DNA from: Diphasiastrum complanatum
Taxonomy: Eukaryota; Streptophyta; Lycopodiopsida; Lycopodiales; Lycopodiaceae
Length of the DNA: 64,000 nt
Assembly: GCA_029204225.1 (NCBI GenBank)
Contig: CM055100.1
Span: 20,203,747-20,267,746, forward strand
Reading direction: 5' to 3'
Shown here: positions 26,026-38,097 of the stretch, piece after piece
Layout of the letters: every line of letters starts with the position of its first letter
Position numbering within the stretch: position 1 is the first letter of the stretch
Position numbers and translations under genes: made by a program
The notes under the pieces: generated by a model
Told to the model about the DNA's origin: nothing
The model's input: the letters and a program-made list of their open reading frames with translations, nothing else
The model's database searches: none

Positions 26026-27431
26026 GATACGTTATGGCTCAAGGCTAGTAATTTTTATCTCGAAGTATAATGATACTCTTAATAATTTTCACATACCTTT
26101 TGTCTCACGTTACCAAACTGTCAACATCTTATAATGTAGCATCATCTTATTGCTCTGGCCTCGTCTATCTATGGTTTGGTTCACATCTGAACCAAACACT
26201 ATCTACCTCAAAAAAAAAAAAAGGAATGGTATCAACCGAATTTCTATAAAGCAAGTTATCTAGCACACTCCGAATACTTCTTATAAACGTTTTTTTTTTT
26301 TTTTGTAACTCTTTAAAAGCAGCTGTGTGCTAAAAAAATATCTTTTGGTTTTCTATGATACAAAGAGAAAGAATCCTCTCGTATAAACAACAATGGCAGC
26401 CTCTCAAGAAGCCACGTCTACAACCATTCAGGTACGTTTTCATAGTGTACAAAAATCCTACACAGCTTACGCAAGCGCAATATGTTTAGTTCTATATAGC
26501 TTTAATATATATCACTCTTCTACACAATTTCTCTTTTCTTTCCAGTTTTTGAAAAAAAAAAATGACATAAGACCACATTTAATTTTTCTATGCAAAACGA
26601 ATGAACTTGCCTTAAAATAAAATCCTTGTCAAAAAATTGAACAGTAAGGACTCCAATAATAAGATCTTAGACAACATGGATATGCGTAAGAATCGTAGTT
26701 TGTACAAAAGGTTTAGAGTGGTACGGAGCTGCCCTAATACCCAGTATAAACATTGGAAATCTCTTACTATAAATTAATCATATCTTTCCGATGCAGTGTC
26801 CTTTATACCATGGCTGTTATGTGATTCATGTATAACGATCATGGTAATATTGAACCTTACCCTTTTTAGTGTTACTTTAGACCTTTGGTGAGATACAACT
26901 GGAAACCATGGATATGCTCAAGAGTATGGACAATAGTGCGTGACATACTTGCCTTGTAAGGGTCACTTGGGTTAGCATAGCATGGATTTGCTCTAACACC
27001 AGCACACGTGTCCACACCAAGTCTTTTGGCAAAGATAAACGTAAACAGTTAAAACTCTCCATACTCTTTTATGATTAAAAAAGAACTGATATGGACCAAC
27101 TACCCGTAAACTGATCAACATGGCACTCGCCTTGATATGATAACATAATGGCTTGGCCTATCACTAAAATATTTCTTTTTGGGAAGATTGGACTACGATT
27201 TAAATTGCTAATTTAAGCTATCAAGTAGCATAATTTCTTTTGGACATGAATAACAACTGACGTTCAGCCATGGCACCTGTCTTCCTCATTAAACTAACTT
27301 GAGCGGTTTTGTTTTGTGGGATGGTGGCAGGTATCAGCTGGACATCTTGAAAGTGGTTATGCTTTATGGTACTTTACAGTACTGTATTTTACTTTTCAAC
27401 TATACTTTACCTTGTTGGTTTATCAGTCTTG
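26026..27431 (+). other. Segment C of the three-copy unknown locus
   Basis: Counterpart of segment A without the copia insertion. The uninterrupted site TGCTCTGGCCTCG is at 26,151. The exon-like MAASQEATSTTIQ with CAG/GT donor is at 26,393-26,431. Paired CATGGAT motifs or variants are at 26,675/26,722 and 26,907/26,981. The conserved block GGCACCTGTCTTCCTCATTAAAC is followed by TGGGATGGTGGCAGGTAT near 27,315. It ends in CT-rich sequence like A and B. No long open frame is present. Confidence 0.55.
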
Positions 27432-27486
27432 AGTGCAGTCTTGTATCTCTCTCTCTCTCACTCAACTGCGCGTCCTCCCATCAGCG

Positions 27487-27522
<36 letters not shown>

Positions 27523-27590
27523 ATCCATCGATGTCTCCCCCCTTTCTCTCTACCATCGCTATCTCTCTCTTTCTCTCTTGTCCTCCTGGC
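27432..27590. repeat. Interrupted CT-rich low-complexity region
   Basis: Several short CT runs with GC-rich interruptions such as GCGCGTCCTCCCATCAGCGCC. The open frames here are low-complexity. Confidence 0.7.
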
Positions 27591-27839
27591 AAGCTGTGCT
27601 TGATCGTCACATACATCTTGAATCGCTGGCACAAATGCATGATCAATTGAGCGAAGCAAAGATTGCTTAAGCATATGACAATCTAGTCCTCTTGAACTTG
27701 ATAGATTGGTTGCGGAGCAAGGAAAGAACTGTGAGAGAGATGATGAAGCAACTTCTATTAAGAATCCAGTAGGGAAACAAGGGGGTGCAGCAAGCTACGA
27801 GGAACTTCGATAAACGAGGGGAGTGCTATGGCCTTAGCA

Positions 27840-27847
<8 letters not shown>

Positions 27848-27926
<79 letters not shown>
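27848..27926. repeat. (CT)n microsatellite, about 79 bp
   Basis: Begins after a C9 run. CT-rich sequence with isolated CTCTCTC runs continues to about 28,205. Confidence 0.95.
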
Positions 27927-27929
<3 letters not shown>

Positions 27930-29185
27930 ATAACTCTATGGATCCATCATTGTTCCGCTCTCTCTGTCAAAAATTCTTTTGAAAGTTTCCAGAAGCACAT
28001 GTTCTCTCTCTAGAATCCATGTGCTTGCCCTTCAATCCCACTTCAACTGCCCGTCAAACACATTTTAGGGCATGCGTGGCCCAATGAAAATGCAAGAATA
28101 AGTTTTTCTCCATCATAGCCAACATTCTCTCTCTCAAGCCTCACTATATCTCTCTCACACGATCCTCACCACATCTCTCTCTAAACAAGCAGCCGCTCTC
28201 TCTCACTCGAGCTTTTGGCCTTCCCAAAAACCTATCAAACCTATAAATTTGTGGCTGGGGGCTTATGCTACGGATCCATCAAGTTGGTAGCTAGAGCACC
28301 CTCCTACAAGCCATGAAATCTTCGTTCTCAGCCCATAATGCTTCTTAGGACCTGTATGAAGGCTTCACGAAAGTTTACTAGACTGTTTAAGATTGTCTTT
28401 AATGTCACTTTTGGTGTTGGAGAGGTGTTTGCATGATTTTGAAAGATCTGGCCTAGATAAAGTGCGCCCTACTACAGAATTTCAGTGGCTCTGTTCCCAC
28501 ACATATGAAACTGAGGTGGTAGGGTGAGGTGTCAATTATCTTGGTCACTTGGTCTCCCTCTTTTTTTAGTGATTTACAGTGTCTAATTTGGTGCACCGTA
28601 GCTCAAGATAAATTTTGGCAATTCTGTGGGTAAATTTGTCAAAAATCGACAATGTTTTGATTACTCTAATTTGATGTATTGTTCTTGTGTGGATTTGTTG
28701 CATGTTGATTCTAATGAGGTTTTTGAGATGCATGATGGATTTACAGTCATACGCATGTGCTCTAACGGTTAGGTCATAAATTTGTGAGGTTGGTTGACAA
28801 TTTCCGTAAAACCAAGTCTTATTAGAAATTTTGTACTTAACAATTTGCAGTTAATGTCGTGTGTTTTGCATACCGAACTGACATTGAGGTGGTAAGAATA
28901 GGAATCAAACTGAATTTTGATTGTTTGATTTCGATGGCCTATATACTAACTATATTTTTTGTCGAATTTTTAAGTTATGTAAAATTAGAAAAATATTAAT
29001 TCCGAAAATTCAACTTTTTTAGTTTTTCTCAATTTTTCGAATTGCCTATGAATAAACTTAGATCAGTGATTTGACCATACTGGAGCCAAGTTTAGTTAGT
29101 ATTGCTCACAGTTCGTCACTAAAACTTAAGAATGACGTATTTGTTAACTATGGTTAGTTTTAGATTATTTAAGATGGCTGAGAAA
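27927..29185. other. Spacer 5' to gypsy remnant
   Basis: No supportable gene. It may include an eroded 5' LTR or leader of the downstream gypsy element, but I could not find a repeat partner or PBS. Confidence 0.4.
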
Positions 29186-29189
29186 GTTG

Positions 29190-29620
29190 CAAATCCCTCT
29201 ATACCTTCGTACAAGCACAATTTAAGATCAAGAATAGTATTTTATTAGACAATGGTTCTACTCATAACTTCAATAATTCTCGTCTTGTGCAGAAACTCGG
29301 CCTGTCAACTGAAGCCAATGATCATAGATACAGAGTTTATCTAACTTCAGGAGCATAGTTGGAGACTTGGAATGTGAAAGTGCCGAATCTCCCAGTTTTG
29401 ATACAAGGAATAAAGAATTAGTTAATTTTCATGTTTTAGACCTGGCCCATATAGATATAATTTTTGGTTATGATTGGTTATTTAGAAAATCACCTTCTTT
29501 GGCTATTGATTTTGAGAAACACGTTCTCACTTTCAATGAGGGTATAGTTACTTTATTTAGCAGCAATTTTGTACATTCATCGGATGGAATTTTGCACATC
29601 CATAATGGAAGCATTTGATT
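29190..29620 (+). pseudogene. Ty3/gypsy protease remnant
   Basis: The sequence encodes LLDNGSTHNF, with N replacing S/T in the usual D-S/T-G retropepsin triad, then HIDIIFGYDWL, the typical second half of gypsy proteases. A stop near 29,358 divides the domain. In active elements it processes the polyprotein. Confidence 0.8.
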
Positions 29621-29899
29621 ATTCGTAGTATGAAGTTTTTTCAATATTTTCTAGTTCTGTTATGGATGTTTTTGATGTGTATCTAAATAGTTGTGATTTT
29701 CAATAATTCTTAACTCGATATATTTAGATCACGAACAAGCAACAAAAAATCAAATCTTAAGTGAATTTAAAAATGTTTTTTTTATCTAAATTACCTTATG
29801 GTTTACCACCATCTAGGTTAGTAGAACATAGGATAGAGTTAATTCTAGGAAGTTAACCTATCTCTAGACATCCTTATAGGTTCTCTCAAAAAGAGGAGA

Positions 29900-30522
29900 T
29901 AGAGATTGAAATCAAATAGAAAATTATCTGAGGATGGGACATATCCAACCCAGTAAGTCACCATGGGGTGCTCATGTTCTTCTAAAAGCGAAGAAGAATG
30001 GCGGTTTCCAAATGTGCATGGATCACAAGGGGTTGAACAAAGTGACTATTAAGAATAAATATCTATTAACCATGATGGATGACCTTGTAGATCGCTTAGG
30101 TGAGGCTAAATACTTCACTAAGATAGATCTCAGGACAAGGTACCATCAGAGAAGAATTAAATCAAAAAATTTTCAAAAGAGTGGATTTCGTACTAGATTT
30201 GGCCATTATGAGTCCTTAATGTTGCCTTTTGAGTTAGCAAACGCTCTAACAACATTCTACTTAATGATGAACGATTTATATCGTCTAAATTTGGTGAAGT
30301 TTGTGGTCGTGTTCCTAGATAATATTTTCATCTATGGTAAGACCTTTGAGAAACATATAGAGCACTTGAGAACTGTCTTGATGAAACTCCGGCAGGAGTT
30401 ACTCTATGCTAAGGAATATAAGTGTGAATTTTTTAAACATGAGTTGGCTTATCTCAGTCATAAGATCATTGCTTATGGGATCAAGATTGACGAGAAAAAA
30501 ATCAAGATAGTGGTTAATTAGC
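29900..30522 (+). pseudogene. Ty3/gypsy reverse transcriptase remnant
   Basis: The open stretch from 29,934 contains IQPSKSPWGAHVLLKAKKNG, CMDHKGLNKVTIKNKYL, YFTKIDLRTRYHQ and the catalytic box FLDNIFIYG. The family has F/Y-x-D-D, so the second aspartate is changed to asparagine and the enzyme would be dead even without the stops. It ends at a TAG where the RT-RNase H connection continues in the same frame. Confidence 0.9.
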
Positions 30523-31150
30523 CGATTTCGCAAACTATCAAACAAGTTAGATCATTTTTGGAAATTATGACTTTCTTTCAGAGATTTATTCAGGATTATG
30601 CTAAAGTAGCAGCACCGCTCAATCATCTGACAAAAGGCATTGTTAACAAAAAGAAAAAGAGGAGTCAGTTCACCTGTTGTATGGAATGAGAAATTGAATC
30701 AGTGTTTTGAGAAATTTAAAACTTTGATCGTCTCAGCTCTTGTTCTACAAATTGCAAATCACGATTTACCTTACATTGTGGAAACTGACGCAAGTGATAC
30801 TGCAATTGGAGCAATTCTATTACAAAATTATAGGCCACTAGCATTTGAAATCAAAAAATTCATTGATTCTTAGTTGAGTTATACTACTACGTAGGAAAAG
30901 AAATTATTTGTGGTTATCCATGCACTTAAAACCTGGAGACACTACTTGTATAGTAGTAAGTTTATAGTGTATACGGATCACCAGTCTCTTAAGTACTTTT
31001 GCAGTCAACATGATCTTTAGGGTAGGAAAGCCCGATGGACCGAATTGATGCAAAAATTTGATCATGAAATTTGTTATACGAGAGGCAGCTGCGAGGAAAA
31101 TATAAAAATGATTTTCATTTTGGTCATATTTGGAACATTGTTTGGACCGG
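30523..31150 (+). pseudogene. Ty3/gypsy RNase H remnant
   Basis: Contains VETDASDTAIGAILLQ (first catalytic Asp region) and, after two stops, LFVVIHALKTWRHYLY and YTDHQSLKYF. The order RT then RNase H is that of the family. The segment is interrupted at 30,871-30,873, near 30,890 and near 31,019. Confidence 0.85.
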
Positions 31151-31199
31151 AAGAAATGAGGATGATGTTGAGATGGATTATCATGGGTCTCAACTATCA

Positions 31200-32130
31200 A
31201 AGAAGATAAGAAGATTGTGAAACAATGTACGATTCGAGATGGATTGTTATTTCAGAATAGAAAAGCTTGTGTGCCTGGAGATGACGAGCTCAAACGCAAG
31301 ATTTTGTGTGAATGTCATGACACACCCTATGCAGGACATCCTGGTATACACAGAACTCTTGACTTGGTTAGAAGAAAGTTTTATTGGCCAAAAACTTAAG
31401 CCATATGTCAACTCATATGTGATTATATGCAAGCCTTGTCAACTGGCTAAGGCTGAACACCTTAAAGCTGGTGGTTTGTTGCATCCATTGGATATCCTTG
31501 GTAAGAGATGGAAAAGCATATCGATGGACTTTGTAGTTGGACTTCCAAAGACCCAATGGCAAAATGATTCTATTTGGGTTGTTGTGAACGTGTTAACTAA
31601 TTTAGCTATGTTCATAGTAGTTAAGTCAATATCAAGAATTCTGATTTAGCCCAGAGCTTTGTTGAAAGATTATTTCGGTTGTATGGATTGCCGAGTGACA
31701 TTGTTAGTGATAGAGATCCTAAGTTCATTGGTCACTTCTGGTCAACAATATTCCATAAACTTGAAACTTCTCTTAGTTTTAGTTCTTCTGATTATGCTGA
31801 ATCAAATGGCCAGACAGAAAGGACTAATCGGACTATGGAAGATATGTTGAGGACATAGTTTTATCACATGCAAGCTCATTGAAAAAATTACTTTCCTCTT
31901 ATTGAGTTTGCATACAATAGTATAAAACATTTTACTACAGGTTACAATCCTTTTATGCTTATTTATGTATCGTTTTTAACCTAGATCTCATCTTAATGTG
32001 GAGAAAAAATTTTGTGGACCGTTCAGGATTGTACGAAAAAATTGATTCTTTAGCCTATATGAACTAGATATTCAAGGCAAATCTACTACACACTTAATAT
32101 TTCATGTGAGTCGACTAAAAATAATTTTAC
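31200..32130 (+). pseudogene. Ty3/gypsy integrase remnant
   Basis: The zinc domain is split over two frames: HDTPYAGHPGIHRTLDLV, then CKPCQLAKAEHL. The catalytic core starts with SISMDFVVGLPKT and continues in another frame as VSDRDPKFIGHFW and NGQTERTNRTMED. The C-terminal part (GPFRIVRKN; HLIFHVSRLK) follows, with several stops. The core acidic residues can be recognised but not in one frame. RNase H precedes integrase, which marks it as Ty3/gypsy and not copia. Confidence 0.85.
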
Positions 32131-33470
32131 ATGAAGGTGATATAGTTAGTTGGATTTGTTAAGGATCTATCCCACCTGGAAGATTTATAGCTTAGTGTAC
32201 CTTTGAAACTTGAAAAATGCTTAGAACCATAGATAAACAATTAAGAAATTGTTCTATTTCAGAGTGCTTAATTTGGTGAAAGGGTCGGACTAAGGATGAT
32301 GATTCGTGGAAGAGAGTTGATGGCATAAAGAAGAATTTCCCTAAGTTTTGCTTCTGAGAACATGAGTAGTTCAAGAAGGGGAAAATGATATGTCCACGTC
32401 CTGCATATAGGATTCGACATAATCCTAGACTTGGATGGTACTCTAGTACTCAAAATTATTGGTTACACCACGTTATTCCGGACAATGTCAATAATGTAAT
32501 TAATAACCTTGTGAGGCCCAGACAAACTAATTGGAGTTAGGACTGTTAATGCATGTGTAAAGTTTCAATAACAATGAAAAGCGCTTTTGGAGAGTTTAGG
32601 CCTTGCATGGGCACATGCACAGGGAGCCTTTGCCAAATTTTTTCACTTTACTCTTGCTTCCTATTTCTTTCATTTTTTTTTTTGCGTATTGCTTTCCTTG
32701 GCTTGAGGGTGAAGCTGTTGGAGATTGATCGGTTGCTTTTACTTGGTTAGGAGGTTTTGCTCTACAGTGTGTTCTCATGTGTTTGACTTCTAAGCAGGAT
32801 CTTGAGAGGCTTTCTCTTACACTAAGAGTTCCAATTTTTCTCCCGTGAAGAGAAATTTCATAAGTTCCTAGGAAAAGAATAATGTTTATGTACCATAATA
32901 TCACACCTAAAGGTGACTTAACTACCTTGGTATGAAATGCCAATTTGGAGTCAACATTTGAAGTGCCAAATATCAAAATGTGTAATTGTCTTATATCATA
33001 GATCTTGGTGTAAATCATGTTTATTGATGATTGAGAGCCTCATTATCATGCATTCAATACGTGCATAGCCAAAATATACATATGACCTCTCTAGCCTATT
33101 CTCAATTGATTCTTAGGTCATGGCCCTTAATCATTGTAGGCTTAATAAGATGACATTGGTGTCAATACCTTTAGTGCACGAGAATGAGTAAAAATCACTC
33201 AATTCATGATTGGTTAAAGTAAAAAAGGCTCGTCATTTGATTGTGTACAACCAAGGTTGTTATGTCAACTTTTTAGTTCAAAGAGAATCATATTTGCATG
33301 ATTAAATATGGCATTGTCATTCTCTATATGAGATAAGAGGCACCTTTCTACAATACTTTAAATTTCATCTCACACAATAATGTGGGTTTTCTAATGGTGA
33401 ACACAAAATATCTGTATGTGGTGACATCATGAGATGGATAGAGCTTGGGATAGGATTTTCACAAGGTGTT
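32131..33470. other. No gene recognised
   Basis: Probably includes the 3' end of the gypsy element; no LTR was found. Open stretches at 32,553-32,750 and, on the minus strand, 32,596-33,018 have no recognisable domain. Confidence 0.4.
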
Positions 33471-33475
33471 GTGGA

Positions 33476-34219
33476 TTAAATACAATCTAGGTGTGATGAC
33501 ACTATGAGATGATCAGAATCCATTGAAGCAGGATCAATGTCAAGGCTAGAGGAGTGAGTGGATATATGAGACATAGGAATATGCATAACCTCCACATTAC
33601 TCGGTGTGACCTCATCAATAAAATCATCAACTAGATCTTCGTCCAATGCCAAAGATGATCTAAAATCAATATTTCTTATCTTGTTGATAAGATTATCAAT
33701 TGTGCAAGAGGCGGACACCAATGTACTATTCTGCAAGAGAGAAAAAGTATACATGCATTAGTCTTTTTTTTCAAAAACATTGTGTATGATAAAGACTAAT
33801 ACGAAGCAAATAAAATATACCTCCAAAACCACATCAGGCTCCTCAACATGCTTTCCAAACTTTTACAAATGTTGTGCCACAATTCGTCTTGGTCGAATTT
33901 TAAATCCTTTGCATTGCTTACACTCACAATATATCTTTTCGTCATACTCTTTTTGATACTAATTTCATGTAACAAACATAAGAATGGTTAGCTTGTTAAT
34001 GCAAAAAATGATTTGCATGACACTGATTAATCTGTTCTCAAATTTCAATAATTACAAATATATAGTACTGTAGTTCTTTGTCGATGTCGAGTGCCAGAAC
34101 TTGATGACGATAATCCTCCACTAAGTACTTGATCAATCATTTGCGCTCTTTTTCGTGATTTTCTTTTTTGATAAGCTTCCATCCTTTTTAATTTTTTGAA
34201 ATCTTGTGGAGGCGTTGTG
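33476..34219 (-). pseudogene. Three-exon coding remnant, possibly CACTA-type transposon N-terminus
   Basis: Minus-strand exons about 34,219-34,069, 33,958-33,821 and 33,730-33,476 join in phase at GT-AG sites. The first encodes a basic stretch (KRKSRKRAQMIDQVLSGG). The second has a Cys-rich segment (YCECKQCKGFKIRPRRIVAQHL) followed by an in-frame TAA, then KFGKHVEEPDVVLE. The third encodes an acidic tail (LALDEDLVDDFIDEV). A short C-x-C-x2-C motif before a His-Leu pair recalls the N-terminal region of plant CACTA-family transposases, but no transposase core is seen. I am not sure of the family. Confidence 0.35.
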
Positions 34220-35004
34220 CTTTGAGCATTAACATAAAAAAAAATATGTCATATGCAACACACAATGCTACATGTCCATATCATAAGTACATATTATTTC
34301 ATAAATACTACAATATAAATACCTGTTTTGAGACATTTCTTCAGCAAATGACATATTCGTTGGTTGATCATGATAACGATATTTGATCTGTAATATACGA
34401 ACAAAATTAATATTAAATCTTATTGAAGTACACGTGAAATTGACAAAATACAAATTACATACAGTGCATCAACTTTGAGAATAATGGTAGACATCTAACA
34501 AGACCAATCGAGTACTGGAGTTTGCAAAATCACCAAATAAATTGACTATGTGGCAATTGCTCCTATAATCACTATGATCAAGCAATCAAAGCAACAGTAG
34601 ATGTTTCTAAGATAGCAAATCACTTCACAATCATTCAATTAACTATGTAGATCATCAAAATCACTCAAACATAGATGCTGCAATTGTAACTCGATCTATT
34701 GCCTTTCATATATGAGATCAAGAGGGTTGTGGAAGGACGAATAGTTTCCGCGGAAGCTCAAAAAAGTTTCAGGCACCTTAAGGTGACCAGCAAATTCTTT
34801 GATGGCCATTCTAAGTTTTCTCTTGGAATGATTGGATTGACCAAATATTGTTCAGATGGTGCCAAGACAAAAGCGATTTTTTTTATTCAAAACAAATGTT
34901 GCAAGTGTCTCATGACCATTACCTTATGGCATGGAAGGTTTGGATAGATCAGCATTGATGACCTACTATTGATGAATAAGAAAAATATATTCTAAATCTT
35001 GATT
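34220..35004. other. Spacer, no gene recognised
   Basis: AT-rich. The phrase TCTAACAAGACCAATC near 34,495 recurs near 35,232, suggesting an old local duplication. The open stretch at 34,699-34,947 has no domain. Confidence 0.4.
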
Positions 35005-35182
35005 GATTGATGTTCACTTTCTTTAAATAAACATCATCATCCACTATTTCTTCAACTTGAACATTGGGTTGAGTGACCTGGCACTTGTGCATTGATTGAT
35101 GTTCACTTTCTTTAAATAAACATCATCATCCACTATTTCTTCAACTTGAATATTGGGTTGAGTGACCTTGCACTTGTGCATT
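35005..35182. repeat. Tandem duplication, 89-bp unit, two copies
   Basis: Units 35,005-35,093 and 35,094-35,182 differ at only about two positions (for example GAACATTGGG versus GAATATTGGG), so the duplication is recent compared with other repeats here. Confidence 0.9.
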
Positions 35183-35636
35183 CAACACAATACATTTATT
35201 TGTTAATAATGATGGATCTTAATGGTTTAGACTTCTAACAAGACCAATCAAGAACAATGTGTACTCAAACCTGACTTGTAGTGTGTTATGAGCACGTAAC
35301 CAATGCCAAACCCCAGAGAACACAGGAGGCCAGATACCACAGTCAGGGTCGTGTTCAATAACGTACACGACCAATAGGGCAAGACAGTGTGCCGGCATGT
35401 TCCATAGCCATGGCGGGCCTAACACATCCTAGGGACCCTGTCAGCAGAATAGGGCTCCACGTTGGGTCCCGACGTACAATCGGCCACGTCAGTGCCACGT
35501 GGCTGACACTTGGCAGTATGCATGCCACCATGCCTCACACTGGGCTAGGAGGGGCTTGCTCCATATCATGGAGTAGGCAAGGTTGGGTGGATCAGTTAGT
35601 ATTTGCCCTACTGTGGTGTTAGGATCTATTACACAG

Positions 35637-35700
35637 CGGAACGCGATCCGGGAGGAATCCGTTTCGGATCGTGGACGTTCCGAGACCAGAAACTCTGTCC
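35637..35700. repeat. GGAACG-family repeat fragment
   Basis: Contains GCGGAACGCGATCCGGGAGG, TTTCGGATCGTGGACGTTCC and, further on, CCCGGAACTC. The vocabulary is that of the repeats in YIF1 intron 2 and at the ends of the 38.1-38.96 kb element. Confidence 0.5.
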
Positions 35701-36174
35701 CGGAACTCTATCTTGTGGATTTGTGCATGTGCCTCAAAACGAATTGGGAATGTTATGGATCAGGCATGCAATAGTTGTTTAGCTATAGGAAGAGTTGCAA
35801 GTTTGTCGGACTATTTTTTAGAACATAGATGTCGTAATTTCTAACTTTCTAGAAGAATTTCCTCACTAGCTGTACTGTTTGGAGCTTTGATCTTAAAGAT
35901 CATTTGATGCTTTTGATGCTTAAAGGTTGGTGCTTGACGATTTTGAAAGTTTTTGGAGTTTTTGCTTTTGAAAGATTTTGAAGTCATGTTTTTTTTTTAA
36001 AGATAAAGTTTGGTTCGCAACCACTTCAAGCCACGGACTTAGGTGGGCGCGCAGGTCCTCGACAATTCCCTTACATGTCACTATGTGTACGCATATTCGT
36101 CATAAGCGTCAATCCTTATTAAGATATGTAAAAAATTGAAAAAAAGATCGAGATGGGCTTCAAAGAAAGATTAG

Positions 36175-36790
36175 GCAAAGGTGATACACGAGTCCAAACA
36201 TCCGAATCCGGATCGCTTCAAAAAACAACAGGAAGCGACCATATCAAGAATCAATTTCTTGGGCCAATCTCACCTTGGCTCGGGTGGGAAATCCAATTTA
36301 CAAGCCCAATTTGTAAGTTTTGCTTTTTTAGTTTGACTTTATTATAATTATTTTAGTAATGTTTTTAATTACTAATCATGTTTTGTATCTAAACGATTGT
36401 ATTCATGTTTGTATAGCAAAGAGATTTTGGGAGAAAATACACGAATGCCGAATATAAGATTGGGTACCAACAAGGCTACAATGCCTTGGTGGACCATCTT
36501 GCTCAACAAGACATTCATCCTACGGTAAATTTTTTGCTACATTCGTCTCATTTGCTTCTATTATCTAATAATAATTTTTATTAATCTTTCTTGCTTGTTA
36601 ATGAGTTTCATTTACTTTATTGACTTTTGTTATTTTTTGTGATGTGTAGAAAAGCTCGACATCTTATGTAGAGGAGGGGTCGGGTGAAGAAGCCGGTGAA
36701 GCGCAAGTGGAAGGGGAAGGGAAGATGTCCTGAAGTGAGAGTGAAGGACAAGCTTCCGCACAAGACTTGGATTCGGACGATGACAATTAA
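36175..36790 (+). pseudogene. Three-exon coding remnant with acidic C-terminus, unrecognised
   Basis: Exons about 36,175-36,312, 36,417-36,524 and 36,650-36,790, all phase 0 at GT-AG introns, end at TAA. Peptides include FLGQSHLGSGGKSNLQAQF, RKYTNAEYKIGYQQGYNALV and an acidic tail (EEGSGEEAGEAQVEGEGK, DLDSDDDN). An in-frame TGA lies at 36,731-36,733. The exon structure and residue composition look like a real gene, perhaps the end of a DNA-transposon protein, since the Cys-rich remnant at 33.5-34.2 kb is close. I do not recognise the family. Confidence 0.4.
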
Positions 36791-37504
36791 GAAGTCTTTG
36801 TTTGATTAAAGTTTAATGTTTAATTTTTTTTAATTTACCTTAAATTAGTTTTGATGTAGCATGTAGAAAGAAAGGGATTTTGTTTCAGGCCCTTTCAATG
36901 TACTTTTTTTCAAAGGATCGGATTATATATATGTGTGTGATTTTTGTTTCACCATCTATGTTTATCAATTGTTAATATACATTTCAATTCTTGTCTATAA
37001 TTGCATTGTTTGTTTTAACTTTTACTCATTTATTGTGCACCATCTATGATGTATCAAGATCTTGTTTTGTTATAAGAATGTTCATCGTTTTATAGACAAA
37101 ATTTAGGTAACTCACATATAGTTTGTGTAATCTAGTATCAAGAACAAAACATATACTACAAAATTAACATTAAAATTTATCAAACCATTTATTTAAATGA
37201 GATCCCAAATTATTCATATGAAGAAGAACCTCATTTGCTTGTCTTCATCAAAAGCCCTTTCTTTTCAAAAGCCATCATCCATTTTATTCTACGAATCAAT
37301 CAATCAAAGGCAAACCATTAAAGATTAGCAATAACTATCTTTTCTCTCTTGATGTGTAAGTTTATCTAATCTAGTCTTTAGATCAAAACATATTGTACAA
37401 AAATCACATTGATTTAATCACCACACAATTTAACAAACACCACTATCTTCTTCGAATCAACCAAAAATACTATCAATTGAATGCTAACCTACATTGTGTA
37501 ACCA

Positions 37505-37506
<2 letters not shown>
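36791..37506. other. AT-rich spacer
   Basis: No gene seen. The first part may be the 3' UTR of the upstream remnant. Confidence 0.4.
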
Positions 37507-37587
<81 letters not shown>

Positions 37588-37610
37588 ATACAATACAATA
37601 CAATACAATC
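37507..37610. repeat. (CT)n tract and ATACA pentanucleotide repeat
   Basis: CT dinucleotides to 37,584, followed by about five units of ATACA (37,587-37,610). Confidence 0.9.
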
Positions 37611-37649
37611 AACGCATTGAGAAACACAAATCTCATTTCGCGCAAAAAA

Positions 37650-37915
37650 TTCTACGTGGTACATCCACGCGTGGTAGAACCACGCCAATGCTATTTTCCA
37701 AAATCTGGATCCTAGAAATTTGCCACGCCATGGCAAATTTCCAAGGCACATGCAAAAAAATTTGCCACGCGTGGTAGAACCACGAAATTTAAATTTTTCA
37801 AAATTTCCGCCATTTCTTTGCCGGACGGGGTGTTGTCCGCCGGAAAATTTGCCAGCATGGCTCTTCCACGCGCGGCTCTACCACGCGTCAGTTGTCACAC
37901 GCATTGCCACGCGAA
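37650..37915. repeat. Cluster of CCACGCGTGG-type phrases
   Basis: CCACGCGTGG or close variants (CCACGCGCGG, CCACGCGTC, CCACGCC) with GGTAGAACCACG recur at least seven times in 260 bp. The core is palindromic. The surrounding sequence is more GC-rich than its neighbourhood. Function unknown. Confidence 0.55.
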
Positions 37916-38097
37916 CCGGACAAGCTCCAAATTGGCCCCCGTCTTATGTGCATGGCAAATTGCCAATGTATGTAGTTGTGATTTGGACCCTCTTTTTGAA
38001 AAACAGAACCCAACTCTATGCTCCAAAGTGCATCCTCATTTAAAAAAAAAAACTGGTATAGTATGGGAAGCTAGTATGAATGATCTACCATAGATGC

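Noticed and set aside
35219-35622. Open stretches in a GC-richer patch
   Set aside because: Several overlapping frames on both strands, none with a domain; the patch is GC-rich non-coding or repeat DNA.
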